DNA from: Hydrogenophilales bacterium
Lineage (GTDB): Bacteria > Pseudomonadota > Gammaproteobacteria > Burkholderiales > Thiobacillaceae
Length of the DNA: 64,000 nucleotides
Direction of reading: 5' to 3'
Assembly: GCA_023258975.1 (NCBI GenBank)
Contig: JAHFRD010000002.1
Span: 248,001-312,000 of the forward strand
Part shown: positions 20,591 through 29,743 of the stretch, piece by piece
Layout of the letters: each line of letters opens with the position of its first letter
Numbering within the stretch: position 1 is the stretch's first letter
Made by a program: the position numbers and the translations under genes
The notes under the pieces: model-generated
Databases searched by the model: none
Seen by the model: only the letters and a program-made list of their open reading frames with translations
Told to the model about the DNA's origin: nothing

Positions 20591-21688
20591 TTGAAAAAAA
20601 CGGCGTTCGTCTTCGAGGACAACCATAACAACCTCGAAAAAATCAGTGAAGTCCTGCGCGATGCCGGCATCGGGGCGCGCTTCATGCCTTGCGGCCTTGA
20701 AAACGCGCGCACGCTTTCTTCCGACCCCGTGGATTGCGTCAAGCTGGCGCGCCGGGCGGAGGAACTGGAGCACGCGCACGAACGGCTGAAATGGAGCGAG
20801 GCGCGCATGCGCCATTTCGCCCGCATCGCCGCCGACTGGTTCTGGGAGACCGACGAGGATCATCACGTCATCTGGTCCAGCGACGGCCCGATCCGCGAGG
20901 GCGAGCGCGTTACCGACGCTTTCAGCGGCTGCCTGCCGGGCGTATTGCCGTCGGATCACTGCGCGGAGACGCTGGCGGCGCTGAAGGAGGCCCGGCCCTT
21001 CCAGGACGCCGTGCTGGAACTGGAGCTGGAACCGGGCGAACACGCGGCCTTCCGCCTGTCCGGCGAGCCGCTGTTCGACCCGAACGGCCAATTCTCCGGT
21101 TTTCGCGGTGTGGGCCGCGACATCACCGAGGCGTTGCGCGTCAGCCGCCAGATTCGCCACGAGGCCAGCCACGACGCCCTGACCGGGCTGGCCAACCGGC
21201 GCGAGTTCCAGCGCCGCGTGCAACGCGCCTGGCTGCGCTCGCGCCAGGAGGGCGCGGTCCATGCCCTCTGCTTCCTCGACCTGGATCGTTTCAAGATCGT
21301 CAACGACCAGGCCGGCCACGCGGCCGGTGACGCCTTGCTGACGCAACTGGCCGAGGTGATGCGCGGCCAGGTGCGCGGCGCCGATACGCTGGCGCGCCTG
21401 GGGGGCGACGAGTTTTGCGTCTTGCTGGAAAACTGCGCTCTGGAATACGCGGTGCGTGTCTCCGATAACCTGATCGGCACACTGCGCGAATTTCGTTTCG
21501 AGTGGCAGAGTGAAACCTATTTCATCGGCGCCAGCGTCGGCATCACGCTCATCACGCCGGACACCGAGGATGCGACGCGCGCGCTCCTGGAAGCGGACGT
21601 GGCCTGCTATGCCGCCAAGAAGCTTGGCCGCGATCAGGTACAGGTCTACCGGGGCTCCGACTGCGGCGGCCACACGATGGACACGTAA
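20591..21688 (+). CDS. PAS-GGDEF diguanylate cyclase with truncated receiver-like N-terminus
   Basis: 365 residues. The start is a TTG at 20591 after GGGAGG, because no ATG precedes the PAS domain. Residues 4-33 (TAFVFEDNHNNLEKISEVLRDA) look like the first strand and helix of a receiver, but only about 45 residues remain before the PAS-like segment (about 75-180, ADWFWETDEDHHVIWSSD to GVGRDITEALR), so the receiver is a stub with no phospho-acceptor. The GGDEF domain follows, with the active GGDEF at 271-275 and the RGAD inhibitory site five residues before it. It should synthesise c-di-GMP. It is not obviously in an operon with xerC, being 130 bases downstream. Confidence 0.9.
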   Translation: MKKTAFVFEDNHNNLEKISEVLRDAGIGARFMPCGLENARTLSSDPVDCVKLARRAEELEHAHERLKWSEARMRHFARIAADWFWETDEDHHVIWSSDGPIREGERVTDAFSGCLPGVLPSDHCAETLAALKEARPFQDAVLELELEPGEHAAFRLSGEPLFDPNGQFSGFRGVGRDITEALRVSRQIRHEASHDALTGLANRREFQRRVQRAWLRSRQEGAVHALCFLDLDRFKIVNDQAGHAAGDALLTQLAEVMRGQVRGADTLARLGGDEFCVLLENCALEYAVRVSDNLIGTLREFRFEWQSETYFIGASVGITLITPDTEDATRALLEADVACYAAKKLGRDQVQVYRGSDCGGHTMDT

Positions 21689-21780
21689 ACGCGGCATCGG
21701 CGCGGCACCCCACCGCGCCAGCCCCATTGTTCGTGCCCGGCTTGAGGTCGCACAATGGCCGCATTTATGGAGCGACGCGC

Positions 21781-22638
21781 ATGGATCCATATTCTTTCGA
21801 TGTCGATGCCGACAATTTCCAGCAGGTGGTGATCGACGGCTCCCGGCATGTGCCGGTGCTGGTGGATTTCTGGGCGGAATGGTGCGGCCCCTGCCGCGCG
21901 CTGAAGCCGATGCTGGAAAAGCTGGCCGGAGAATTCCAGGGCAGGTTCATTCTGGCCAAGGTGGATTCCGACAAGTGCCAGAACCTCGCCACGCGCTATG
22001 GCGTGCGCGGCATTCCCAACGTCAAGGCCTTCGTCGGCGGCGAGCTCGTCGATGAGTTTTCCGGAGCGATCCCCGAATCCGAAGTACGCGAATTTCTCGC
22101 ACGCCTGCTTCCCTCGCCCGCCGGCGAATTGCACATCGCCGCCGGCCGCGCGCGCGATCAGGGCGATCTCGCGCAAGCGCTACGGCTTCTGGGGGAAGCC
22201 GCGAAACTGGACATGCAAAACGAGGCGGTACGCCTGGACGCAGCCGACATTCTGGTGGAACTGGGGCAACTGGACGAGGCCCGGCGCCTGTTCGACAGGC
22301 TTTCTCCCCTCGCCCGCATGGATGAACACGCGCAACAAGTGCTGGCGCGCCTGGGTTTTGCCGAAAGCGGCCGGAACAGCGGCGATGAAGCCGATTTGCG
22401 CGAGCGCGTCGCGCGACATCCGGGTGACATGGATGCCCGTATGCGACTGGCAAACCTGCTGATCGCCGCCGGCCGCCATCGGGAGGGGCTGGAGGAACTG
22501 CTGGAAATGGTACGGCGCGACCGCGCCTGGAACGAGGAAGCGGCGCGCAAGGCCATCCTCGCCGTGTTCAGCCTGTTGGGCGGGCAGGACGAACTGGTTT
22601 CGACCTATCGGCGCAAGCTGGCGCGCGCCTTGAACTGA
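21781..22638 (+). CDS. cnoX: CnoX/YbbN-type thioredoxin-chaperedoxin with TPR-like C-terminal region
   Basis: 285 residues from ATG 21781. The N-terminal thioredoxin domain (about 1-115) has the intact WCGPC active site and RGIPNVKAFVGGELVDEFSG with cis-proline. The remaining 170 residues are helical repeats with TPR-like spacing (ELHIAAGRARDQGDLAQALRLLGEA, LVELGQLDEARRLFDRLS, ANLLIAAGRHREGLEELLEM). CnoX proteins hold chlorine-damaged proteins for GroEL; the E. coli one lacks a WCGPC, this copy has it and may be a true redox enzyme. groESL is about 9 kb away. Confidence 0.9.
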   Translation: MDPYSFDVDADNFQQVVIDGSRHVPVLVDFWAEWCGPCRALKPMLEKLAGEFQGRFILAKVDSDKCQNLATRYGVRGIPNVKAFVGGELVDEFSGAIPESEVREFLARLLPSPAGELHIAAGRARDQGDLAQALRLLGEAAKLDMQNEAVRLDAADILVELGQLDEARRLFDRLSPLARMDEHAQQVLARLGFAESGRNSGDEADLRERVARHPGDMDARMRLANLLIAAGRHREGLEELLEMVRRDRAWNEEAARKAILAVFSLLGGQDELVSTYRRKLARALN

Positions 22639-22660
22639 GCATTTCACACAGGAGGCGGGC

Positions 22661-23401
22661 ATGAATCCACAGCGACAGGCCAAATTGCTGGAACTGGCGG
22701 GCTTCGAGCCCACCGGCCGTTTCGAGGACAATCTGTATCGGCTCACCTGCATTACCGGCGATGCCCTGGCTGCGCGCCGGGTATCGCTGATGCTGCTGGA
22801 TACCGGCAGCGACGAGGGGGTGAAGCTCAAGCTCGCCGCGCTTTACGGCGAATTGCCGGAGGCGGCCTGGCGTGACGACACCCCGCACGAAGAAGGCGTC
22901 GCCCACCACGTCCTGCATCAGGGTGAATGCCTGCACGTCAAGGATATCGGCCATTCCCGCTGGCGCGCCCTGGCGCGCCGCCTGGGCGGCACCGGCAGTT
23001 TCATTGCCTGCCCCGTCCATCTCGCCGGCAAGCCGGCGGGTGTGCTCAACATCAGCGAGCCCAGCGAGCGCGCCAATTTCACGCCCTCGGATATCGACGC
23101 GGCCGAACTCGCCGCCCGCCTGATCGGCCGCATCATTCATGTCGCCCGCCTCGACCGCATGCTCGATTCGCGCTTCGCGCAGATGGCCTTTACCCTGGAA
23201 GGCCGCGCCGATTCCTGCTCGGTGATCTCCCTATCCACGCATGAGCCGGACAAGGTGGCGCGCATGCTGGCGAAGGCGTTTTTCAAGGAAATGCGCCACT
23301 GCGGCTTCACCCCCAATCAGATCATCCGCGCGGCGGGTGAAATCATCTCGGAGCTCACCGGCAGCCTGAACCGGCACAAGCACCGGCTCGGGCAGGATTG
23401 A
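22661..23401 (+). CDS. GAF-domain protein of unknown function
   Basis: 246 residues, 22 bases after the CnoX-like gene and after an AGGAGGCGGGC ribosome site. Residues about 20-165 form a GAF domain (LARRVSLMLLDTG, VAHHVLHQGECLHVKDIG, FIACPVHLAGKPAGVLNISEP). No catalytic output is attached. The C-terminal 80 residues are helical with DSCSVISLSTHEPDKVARMLAKAF and FKEMRHCGFTPNQIIRAAGE and are not recognised. Possible ligands are cyclic nucleotides or small aromatic molecules; none can be inferred. It may act as a sensor subunit for another protein. Confidence 0.75.
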   Translation: MNPQRQAKLLELAGFEPTGRFEDNLYRLTCITGDALAARRVSLMLLDTGSDEGVKLKLAALYGELPEAAWRDDTPHEEGVAHHVLHQGECLHVKDIGHSRWRALARRLGGTGSFIACPVHLAGKPAGVLNISEPSERANFTPSDIDAAELAARLIGRIIHVARLDRMLDSRFAQMAFTLEGRADSCSVISLSTHEPDKVARMLAKAFFKEMRHCGFTPNQIIRAAGEIISELTGSLNRHKHRLGQD

Positions 23402-23413
23402 ATTCAAAAACGC

Positions 23414-23434
23414 CGACAAGGATGCCGGCGCTAC
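23414..23434. repeat. Half-site of REP-like family B
   Basis: The stretch ends in GATGCCGGCGCTAC, matching the right arm of the palindrome at 25096-25150 and the left arm of other family B copies in reverse. No opposing arm is seen nearby, so it is a single element. Confidence 0.55.
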
Positions 23435-23469
23435 CTGCGGGCCGATGGCGTGGCAAGCTCGCCAGGCGG

Positions 23470-23601
23470 CTACACCCTCCCCGCGTATTCCCGCGCCAGT
23501 CGGACGTAATGGCCGGCCTGGTAGGCGAAGTAGTCCAGTTCCTCCGGCACCAGACTGCCGGTGGCCAGGAGCACGCGCGGTTGCAGCACCACCTTGTCCA
23601 T
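23470..23601 (-). CDS. Small hypothetical protein or gene remnant (43 residues)
   Basis: The 365 bases between the GAF gene and dusB contain one short frame with local codon usage like real genes: MDKVVLQPRVLLATGSLVPE followed by ELDYFAYQAGHYVRLAREY. It ends in TAG. There is no ribosome site before its ATG and the frame stays open upstream for a while, so it may be the 3' piece of a degraded gene rather than a true small protein. The product is not recognised. Confidence 0.35.
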   Translation of the reverse strand: MDKVVLQPRVLLATGSLVPEELDYFAYQAGHYVRLAREYAGRV

Positions 23602-23723
23602 CACCAGGGAACCCTTCGACTGGCATGGCCGCCGGCGCGGGATGACCAAGGAACGGCGAGTATAGCGGCGCGCAAATGGGGGGTGACGGCCGGGAATCAG
23701 GCTTTGTCCCTCCTTCCGTTGCG

Positions 23724-23729
23724 TATAAA
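23724..23729 (+). promoter_or_regulatory. Putative -10 element for dusB-fis
   Basis: TATAAA with a following A lies 38 bases before the dusB start. A convincing -35 at standard spacing is not obvious (TTGTCC at 23704 is 14 bases away), so this is a weak promoter call. Confidence 0.35.
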
Positions 23730-23766
23730 ATGCGCAGCCTTTCCCCGCCCGCCACTCCCCCCGCAC

Positions 23767-24816
23767 ATGCAATCCGGCCCCCTTCACGGCCCGCTCATCG
23801 GCCCGTTCCAACTGAAGAACAATCTGATCGTCGCGCCCATGGCGGGCGTGACGGATCGGCCGTTCCGCCAGTTGTGCAAGAAGATGGGCGCGGGCATGGC
23901 GGTGTCGGAGATGGTCACCTCCAACTCCCTGCTCTACGGCTCCGCCAAGACCCTGCGGCGCGCCAACCATGAGGGTGAAGTGGAGCCGATCTCCGTGCAG
24001 ATCGCCGGCTCCATTCCGGCCATGATGGCCGAGGCGGCGCGCCACAACGTGGACAACGGCGCCCAGATCATCGACATCAACATGGGTTGCCCGGCCAAGA
24101 AAATCTGCAACGTGATGGCCGGCTCCGCGCTGTTGCAGGACGAAGCGCTGGTGGCGCGCATCCTGGAGGCCGTGGTCGCCGCCGTGCCGAATACCCCGGT
24201 CACTCTGAAGATTCGCACCGGCTGGGACAAGTCGCACAGAAACGCGCTCGCCATCCTGCATATCGCGCAAGAATCCGGCATCCAGGCGCTGGCCATCCAC
24301 GGCCGCACCCGCGCCTGCGCTTATTCCGGCGAGGCGGAATACGAAACCATCGCGGCGGTGAAAGCCGAGGCGCGCGTCCCCATCATCGCCAACGGCGACA
24401 TCACCACCCCGGAAAAGGCGAAATTCGTTCTGGAAGCCACCCGCGCCGACGCCATCATGATCGGCCGCGCCGCCCAGGGACGGCCCTGGCTGTTCCGCGA
24501 GATCGCGCACTTTCTGGCCAGCGGCGAGCGCCTGCCGGCGCCCGAGGTGGCCGAGATTCACGATGTCCTGCTTGCCCATCTCGACGACCTTTACCGGTTT
24601 TATGGCGAGATCGGCGGCGTGCGCATGGCGCGCAAGCACATCGCCTGGTATACCCGCGGCCTGGCCGACTCCGCCAGTTTCCGCCACGCCATGAATCGCC
24701 TGGAAAGCACCGCCCTGCAACTCGACGCGGTCAACGATTTCTTCTGGCGCGCGCGCGGCCGCGACAACCGCCTGGTTTATCTGGAAGCCAACGCCGACGA
24801 ACGCGCGGCGGCATAA
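23767..24816 (+). CDS. dusB: tRNA-dihydrouridine synthase B
   Basis: 349 residues from ATG 23767. The FMN-binding (beta/alpha)8 barrel of the Dus family is clear: APMAGVTDRPFRQLC, IDINMGCPAKKICN (catalytic cysteine in MGCP), IHGRTRACAYSGEAEY and ANGDITTPEKAK, IGRAAQGRPWLFREI. Dus enzymes reduce uridine in tRNA D-loops. dusB directly upstream of fis is the classical arrangement in proteobacteria, and the two are separated by only 23 bases here, so they are probably cotranscribed. Confidence 0.96.
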   Translation: MQSGPLHGPLIGPFQLKNNLIVAPMAGVTDRPFRQLCKKMGAGMAVSEMVTSNSLLYGSAKTLRRANHEGEVEPISVQIAGSIPAMMAEAARHNVDNGAQIIDINMGCPAKKICNVMAGSALLQDEALVARILEAVVAAVPNTPVTLKIRTGWDKSHRNALAILHIAQESGIQALAIHGRTRACAYSGEAEYETIAAVKAEARVPIIANGDITTPEKAKFVLEATRADAIMIGRAAQGRPWLFREIAHFLASGERLPAPEVAEIHDVLLAHLDDLYRFYGEIGGVRMARKHIAWYTRGLADSASFRHAMNRLESTALQLDAVNDFFWRARGRDNRLVYLEANADERAAA

Positions 24817-24839
24817 GACAACGACGAGACAAGCGCCCC

Positions 24840-25091
24840 ATGGCCACGGAACAACACATCGACGAAAGCGAACTGGCGGCCTGCGTGCGCCGCGTTCTGA
24901 TCGAGTATTTCAAGGATCTCGACGGCGAGGCGCCGGCCGGCATTTACGAAATGGTGGTGAACTGCGTGGAACGCCCGGTTCTCGATCTGGTGCTCTACCA
25001 TGCCGACGGCAATCAAAGCCGCGCCGCCGATTGGCTGGGCATCAACCGCAACACCCTGCGCAAGAAGATGCAGCAGCATGGAATCAAATGA
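24840..25091 (+). CDS. fis: DNA-binding protein Fis
   Basis: 83 residues, a small Fis. The C-terminal helix-turn-helix is diagnostic: ALYHADGNQSRAADWLGINRNTLRKKMQQHGI is the near-universal ending (here beginning LVLYHADGN). The N-terminal dimerisation region is shorter than in E. coli (98 residues) and lacks the long beta-hairpin region. Fis binds AT-rich and degenerate sites and organises rRNA and other promoters. It follows dusB. Confidence 0.95.
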   Translation: MATEQHIDESELAACVRRVLIEYFKDLDGEAPAGIYEMVVNCVERPVLDLVLYHADGNQSRAADWLGINRNTLRKKMQQHGIK

Positions 25092-25095
25092 TTTT

Positions 25096-25150
25096 GTAGC
25101 ACCGGCATCCTGCCGGTTGTTTTCAATGCCGGCAGGGATGCCGGCGCTAC
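25096..25150. repeat. REP-like family B palindrome (pair)
   Basis: The arms GTAGCACCGGCATCCTGCCGG and CCGGCAGGGATGCCGGCGCTAC are inverted copies with a one-base difference and about a 12-base spacer. It sits between fis and purH and could also act as a terminator or mRNA-stabilising stem. Confidence 0.75.
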
Positions 25151-25160
25151 GGTGGTAAAC

Positions 25161-26717
25161 ATGATCAAACGCGCCCTCCTCTCCGTCTCCGACAAAACCG
25201 GCCTCATCGACTTCGCCCGCGCCCTGGCCGACACCGGCGTCGAACTCCTCTCCACCGGCGGTACCGCCAAGTCCATTCGCGACGCCGGCCTGGCGGTGAT
25301 GGACGTCTCCGATTACACCGGCTTTCCGGAAATGCTCGACGGCCGGGTCAAGACCCTGCACCCCAAGGTGCACGCCGGCATCCTGGCGCGCCGCGACCTC
25401 ACCGCCCACGTCGAAACCATGAGCGCGCACGGCATGGGCTACATCGACCTGGTGTGCGTCAACCTCTATCCCTTTGTGGAAACGGTGTCGAAGCCGCACA
25501 CCCTGGACGACGCCATCGAGAACATCGACATCGGCGGCCCGGCGATGGTGCGATCCTCCGCCAAGAACTACAAACACGTCGCCATCGTCACCGATCCGGC
25601 CGACTACGCTCCCTTGATCGACGAGATGAAGGCCAACGGCGGCGCCCTTTTGGATGCCACCCGTTTCGAGTTGGCGAAAAAAGCCTTCACCCACACCGCC
25701 CAGTATGACGGCCACATCAGCAACTACCTGACGGCGTTGAACGCGGCGGGCGAGAAGGAACGGTTCGGCGAGAAGCTCACGCTGCAATTCAGCCGCGCGC
25801 AGACCTGCCGCTATGGCGAGAACCCGCACCAGAACGGCGCCTTCTATGTGGAAGCCAACGCCCCCGCCGGCAGCATCGCCGGCGCGAAACAGATCCAGGG
25901 CAAGGAACTCAGCTACAACAATATCGCCGACACCGACGCCGCCCTGGAGTGCATCAAGCAATTCAGCGACGGCCCGGCCTGCGTCATCGTCAAACACGCC
26001 AACCCCTGCGGCGTGGCCTATGGCGCCAGCCTGATGCAGGCTTACGACCGCGCCTACCAGACCGATCCGGAATCCGCCTTCGGCGGCATCATCGCCTTCA
26101 ATCAACGCCTGGACGGCGAGACCGCCAGGGCCATCGTCGAGCGCCAGTTCGTTGAAGTCATCATCGCGCCCGAAGTCAGCCCGGAAGCCTCCGAGGCGGT
26201 CGCCGCCAAAAAGAACGTGCGCCTGCTGGAATGCGGCCAGTGGTCCGGCGCCGTCGCGCAGATGGACATGAAGCGGGTGGCCGGCGGCCTGCTGGTGCAG
26301 GATGCCGACATCCTGCTGCACGGTGACCTGAAAGTGGTGACCAGGCGCGCGCCGACGGAAGCGGAAATGGCGGACTTGCTGTTCGCCTGGCGCATTGCCA
26401 AGTTCGTCAAATCCAACGCCATCGTCTACTGCCGCGACGGCATGACCATCGGCGTCGGCGCCGGCCAGATGAGCCGCGTCAACTCCGCCCGCATCGCCGC
26501 CATCAAGGCCGAGCAGGCCGGCTTGAAGGTGCCCGGCTCGGTGATGGCTTCCGACGCCTTCTTCCCGTTCCGCGACGGCCTCGACCAGGCCGGCGCCGCC
26601 GGCATCGTCGCCGTGATCCAGCCGGGCGGCTCAATGCGCGACGAGGAAGTCATCGCGGCGGCGGACGAGCACGGCATCGCCATGGTCTTCACCGGCGTGC
26701 GGCATTTCCGGCATTGA
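25161..26717 (+). CDS. purH: Bifunctional AICAR transformylase / IMP cyclohydrolase
   Basis: 518 residues from the ATG at 25161 ([20 protein letters not shown]), the normal PurH opening; an upstream GTG would add three residues. N-terminal cyclohydrolase features [29 protein letters not shown], and NLYPFVET are present. The transformylase half carries [47 protein letters not shown] and [15 protein letters not shown]. It performs the last two steps of purine synthesis. purD follows 12 bases later, as in many betaproteobacteria, and purC lies further along the window. Confidence 0.97.
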   Translation: MIKRALLSVSDKTGLIDFARALADTGVELLSTGGTAKSIRDAGLAVMDVSDYTGFPEMLDGRVKTLHPKVHAGILARRDLTAHVETMSAHGMGYIDLVCVNLYPFVETVSKPHTLDDAIENIDIGGPAMVRSSAKNYKHVAIVTDPADYAPLIDEMKANGGALLDATRFELAKKAFTHTAQYDGHISNYLTALNAAGEKERFGEKLTLQFSRAQTCRYGENPHQNGAFYVEANAPAGSIAGAKQIQGKELSYNNIADTDAALECIKQFSDGPACVIVKHANPCGVAYGASLMQAYDRAYQTDPESAFGGIIAFNQRLDGETARAIVERQFVEVIIAPEVSPEASEAVAAKKNVRLLECGQWSGAVAQMDMKRVAGGLLVQDADILLHGDLKVVTRRAPTEAEMADLLFAWRIAKFVKSNAIVYCRDGMTIGVGAGQMSRVNSARIAAIKAEQAGLKVPGSVMASDAFFPFRDGLDQAGAAGIVAVIQPGGSMRDEEVIAAADEHGIAMVFTGVRHFRH

Positions 26718-26729
26718 GCAGGTATTGAT

Positions 26730-28019
26730 ATGAAACTCCTCGTCATCGGTTCCGGCGGGCGCGAACACGCGCTGGCCTGGCGTCTCCTGCAGTCTCCCCG
26801 CGTGCAGAAAGTGTTCGTGGCCCCCGGCAACGGTGGCACCGCGCGCGAGGAGGGCCTGGAAAACGTGGCCGTCACGGCCATCCCCGATCTGGTCGCCTTC
26901 GCGCAAAAGGAGGGTATCCAGCTCACCGTGGTCGGGCCGGAAGCGCCTCTGGCCGCCGGCGTAGTCGATGCCTTCATCGCGGCCGGGCTCAAGGTGTTCG
27001 GCCCGGTGCAAGCCGCCGCGCAACTGGAAAGCTCCAAGGATTTCGCCAAACAGTTCATGGCGCGCCACAAGATTCCCACCGCCGCCTTCGGCACGTTCAC
27101 CGAGGCGGCGGCGGCCCACGCCTATCTCGATGCCCAGGGCGCGCCCATCGTGATCAAGGCCGATGGCCTGGCCGCCGGCAAGGGCGTGGTGGTCGCGGGC
27201 ACACTGGAAGAAGCGCATGCGGCGGTCGATGCCATGCTGGGCGCGAATGGCAAACACGGCAGCATGGGCGAGGCCGGTCATCGCGTGGTGATCGAGGAAT
27301 GCCTGTTCGGCGAGGAAGCCAGCTTCATCGTCATGGTCGATGGCGAAAATATCTTGCCGCTGGCCACCAGCCAGGATCACAAGCGCCTGCTCGACGGCGA
27401 CCAGGGCCCCAATACGGGCGGCATGGGCGCCTATTCTCCGGCGCCGGTGGTGACTCCGGAAATCCACGCGCGCGCCATGCGCGAGGTGATCCGCCCGGTT
27501 GTGGCCGGCATGAAGGCGGACGGAACCCCCTATACCGGTTTTCTCTATGCCGGTTTGATGATCGACCCGCAAGGCCGGATCAAGGTGCTGGAATTCAACT
27601 GCCGTATGGGCGACCCGGAAACCCAGCCGATCATGATGCGCCTGAAGAGCGACCTCACCGTGCTGCTGGAAGCCGCCGTGGACGGCAAACTCGATCAGGT
27701 GGAAGCCGAGTGGGATCGGCGCTATGCCCTGGGCGTGATCCAGGCCGCCGCCGGATACCCGGAAAACCCGAGGAAAGGCGATGCCATCACCGGCCTCGAC
27801 TCGCGCGGCGAGGACTTCCATATCTTCCATGCCGGCACCGCCATCGCCGACGATCAGGTCGTCACCTCCGGGGGGCGGGTGCTCTGCGTCACCGCCTTGG
27901 GCGATACGGTCAAGATCGCGCAGACGCGCGCCTATGAGGTCGCGGATGGGGTCGCATTCGCGGGTCGCCAGATGCGCCGCGACATCGGCTGGCGCGCCAT
28001 TTCGCGCAAGAAGAAATAA
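26730..28019 (+). CDS. purD: Phosphoribosylamine--glycine ligase
   Basis: 429 residues with the usual opening [20 protein letters not shown]. The ATP-grasp region includes [36 protein letters not shown] and [20 protein letters not shown], then [12 protein letters not shown] and [17 protein letters not shown]. PurD makes glycinamide ribonucleotide, the second step of purine synthesis. It follows purH by 12 bases. The 3' end is seven bases from the convergent gluQ stop. Confidence 0.97.
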   Translation: MKLLVIGSGGREHALAWRLLQSPRVQKVFVAPGNGGTAREEGLENVAVTAIPDLVAFAQKEGIQLTVVGPEAPLAAGVVDAFIAAGLKVFGPVQAAAQLESSKDFAKQFMARHKIPTAAFGTFTEAAAAHAYLDAQGAPIVIKADGLAAGKGVVVAGTLEEAHAAVDAMLGANGKHGSMGEAGHRVVIEECLFGEEASFIVMVDGENILPLATSQDHKRLLDGDQGPNTGGMGAYSPAPVVTPEIHARAMREVIRPVVAGMKADGTPYTGFLYAGLMIDPQGRIKVLEFNCRMGDPETQPIMMRLKSDLTVLLEAAVDGKLDQVEAEWDRRYALGVIQAAAGYPENPRKGDAITGLDSRGEDFHIFHAGTAIADDQVVTSGGRVLCVTALGDTVKIAQTRAYEVADGVAFAGRQMRRDIGWRAISRKKK

Positions 28020-28025
28020 GCCCGT

Positions 28026-28970
28026 TCAGCCGATAGGCCTGGGCGCGGTCAACCTGCGGCCGCGTAGCGGCGGCGTGGCGGCCTCGGGCCAGAGGCGGGT
28101 CGCCGCCGCCAGCCAGGCTCCGGCGCCAGCAACGTGCCCGATCTCCGGCAAGCCGAGAAAACGCCCCGCCTGGCGCAAGGCCGGTACGGGATCGGCGTCA
28201 TCCAGCGGCGCGGCCAGCGTCTGCTTGCTGAACTTGAACCCGCGCGCGTCGAGAACCACAGGCACGTGTGTGTAGACCGGCGTGGAATAGCCCAGCGCCT
28301 GTTGCAAGGCGATCTGGCGCGGGGTCGAGGTCAGCAGGTCGGCTCCACGGACGACATGGTTTATTCCCTGCTCGGCATCATCCACCACGGCGGCGATTTG
28401 ATAAGTGAACACGCCATCGGCGCGTTTCAACACAAAGTCGCCACACTCCCGCGAGACATCGCAGGCAACCCGGCCCAACGAGGTGTCGTGAAACACCACG
28501 CGCCGTTCGGCCAGGAGAAAGCGTAGCGCACCTCCGGCATCGGCGCCCCTGCCACGGCAAGTGCCGGGGTAGACCGGGCCATCCACACCCGGCGCCGCAA
28601 GGCCGGCGATGTGCGCGCGTGTGCAGGAGCAGGCATAGGCCGCGCCGGATTCGATCAATCGCGTCAGAGCGGCCTGATAGGCATCACCTCGCCTGCTTTG
28701 ATGGAGCACGTCCCCATCCCACTCGAAGGCAAATGCCGACAGGGTTTTCAGGATGTGAGCACTCGCCCCGGCCATCACGCGCGGTGGATCGACATCCTCG
28801 ATGCGCAGCAGCCATTCCCCACCACATGACCGCGCGTCCAGAAAACCGGCCAGCGCGGCCACCAGGGAACCGAAGTGCAGGGGGCCGGAAGGGGTGGGCG
28901 CGAAGCGGCCACGGTACAAAAAGGCACTCTTGGTCTTGATGGAATCCAGGATGGAAACTGAGATAACCAC
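28026..28970 (-). CDS. gluQ: Glutamyl-Q tRNA(Asp) synthetase
   Basis: About 314 residues if the GTG at 28970 is used; the frame runs on to 29075 but that would enter the divergent gene. The synthetase fragment has GRFAPTPSGPLHFGSLVAAL (HIGH-like), CSCTRAHIAG with a zinc-binding C-x-C, YPGTCRGRG, DFVLKRADGVFTYQIA and FKFSKQTLA (KMSKS-like). GluQ attaches glutamate to queuosine of tRNA(Asp) without an anticodon-binding domain, so the short length fits. queD in the same window supplies queuosine precursor synthesis, a loose functional link. Start not firmly set. Confidence 0.9.
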   Translation of the reverse strand: MVISVSILDSIKTKSAFLYRGRFAPTPSGPLHFGSLVAALAGFLDARSCGGEWLLRIEDVDPPRVMAGASAHILKTLSAFAFEWDGDVLHQSRRGDAYQAALTRLIESGAAYACSCTRAHIAGLAAPGVDGPVYPGTCRGRGADAGGALRFLLAERRVVFHDTSLGRVACDVSRECGDFVLKRADGVFTYQIAAVVDDAEQGINHVVRGADLLTSTPRQIALQQALGYSTPVYTHVPVVLDARGFKFSKQTLAAPLDDADPVPALRQAGRFLGLPEIGHVAGAGAWLAAATRLWPEAATPPLRGRRLTAPRPIG

Positions 28971-28979
28971 GACCCCAGG

Positions 28980-29009
28980 TTGACTCGGGAAAATGCCGGC
29001 AATTATAGT
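28980..29009 (+). promoter_or_regulatory. Sigma-70-type promoter for the zapB-like gene, predicted leaderless
   Basis: TTGACT at 28980-28985 and TATAGT at 29004-29009 are separated by 18 bases. Transcription from this promoter would start about seven bases further, which is the A of the ATG at 29016, so the mRNA would have no 5' leader. Confidence 0.6.
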
Positions 29010-29015
29010 GCGCGC

Positions 29016-29225
29016 ATGCAGGCTGAACTGGACGCTCTCGAAAGCAAACTCGCGCAGATTCTCGAACGCTATCAAGCCGCGCGGGTCGAGAACCTGCGAC
29101 TACGCCAACAACTGGTCGCCCTGGAAAACGCCAACAAGCAACTTTCCGAGCGCGCAAACGAAGCCCGCGTCCGTATGGAATCGCTGTTCAACAAGATACC
29201 GGAACAAGATGGCCGCCCAAACTAA
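29016..29225 (+). CDS. ZapB-like/TIGR02449-type coiled-coil cell-division protein
   Basis: 69 residues beginning MQAELDALESKLAQILERYQ. Almost the whole chain is a predicted coiled coil with heptads of Leu and Ala (ENLRLRQQLVALENANKQLS). Small proteins of this kind precede zapA in many proteobacteria and are thought to be division-associated; the family resemblance to ZapB is by shape and position only. It overlaps zapA by 17 bases, so coupled translation is likely. The ATG was chosen over an upstream TTG (28980) that sits inside the promoter. Confidence 0.75.
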   Translation: MQAELDALESKLAQILERYQAARVENLRLRQQLVALENANKQLSERANEARVRMESLFNKIPEQDGRPN

Positions 29226-29520
29226 CGTCAGCCTCGACGTCGCCATCATGGGACGGGAATTTCGAGTTGCCTGTCCGGAGGAAGAACGGGAAAGCCTGCT
29301 CCAGGCGGTCGCCTATCTCGACCGCAAGATGCGCGAGATTCGCGATCACGGCAAAGTCATCGGTCTGGAACGTATCGCGATCATGGCCGCGCTCAACATC
29401 ACAAACGATTACCTGGCGGCGAAGCCGATCAATCCGGACGACCACCTGCACCGCGAGCAGATCGGACGATTGAGCAATCTGCTTGATCGCGCGCTGGCCC
29501 AGCAAGATAATTTGTTCTAA
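29209..29520 (+). CDS. zapA: Cell division protein ZapA
   Basis: 103 residues. ZapA is a small Z-ring associated protein that bundles FtsZ filaments. Motifs seen are VSLDVAIMGREFRVACPEEERESLLQAVAYLD at the N-terminus and the VIGLERIAIMAALNITNDYL helix, then a C-terminal coiled coil. Length and pattern are typical. zapA, 6S RNA and fau lie in that order in most gamma- and betaproteobacteria. Confidence 0.93.
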   Translation: MAAQTNVSLDVAIMGREFRVACPEEERESLLQAVAYLDRKMREIRDHGKVIGLERIAIMAALNITNDYLAAKPINPDDHLHREQIGRLSNLLDRALAQQDNLF

Positions 29521-29547
29521 CGGACCGTTTGCACCGGCCCACCCATC

Positions 29548-29731
29548 AATCTCCCTGCTGCGTTCGCGAAGGTTGCGCATTCTTTGAACCGATAAGCGTA
29601 AGCGAAGGTCGCGGCGATCAAGTCTGTTGTTGTGCACATGGCCAGCCCAAGTGCCTGAAACGGATGCGTAGCGGCCACTCTTGGACCCCTGGGTTCAGGA
29701 AAGCAACCAGGTCGGCGCAAGCGGGGAGACC
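29548..29731 (+). ncRNA. ssrS: 6S RNA (regulator of RNA polymerase)
   Basis: The 180 bases between zapA and fau, the standard genomic home of 6S RNA. The 5' end TCTCCCTGCTGCG pairs with the 3' CGCAAGCGGGGAGA to give a closing stem, and the interior has the expected alternation of stems and a large central bulge, including TTCTTTGAACCG and GGACCCCTGGGTTCA segments. 6S RNA mimics an open promoter and binds the sigma-70 holoenzyme. Ends are estimated from the closing stem; structure was not folded by program. Confidence 0.85.
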
Positions 29732-29743
29732 CTCATTTCAAGC

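Noticed and set aside
29681..29743. Upstream start for fau
   Set aside because: The extra 21 residues would be encoded by the 3' half of 6S RNA; the ATG at 29744 is just beyond it.
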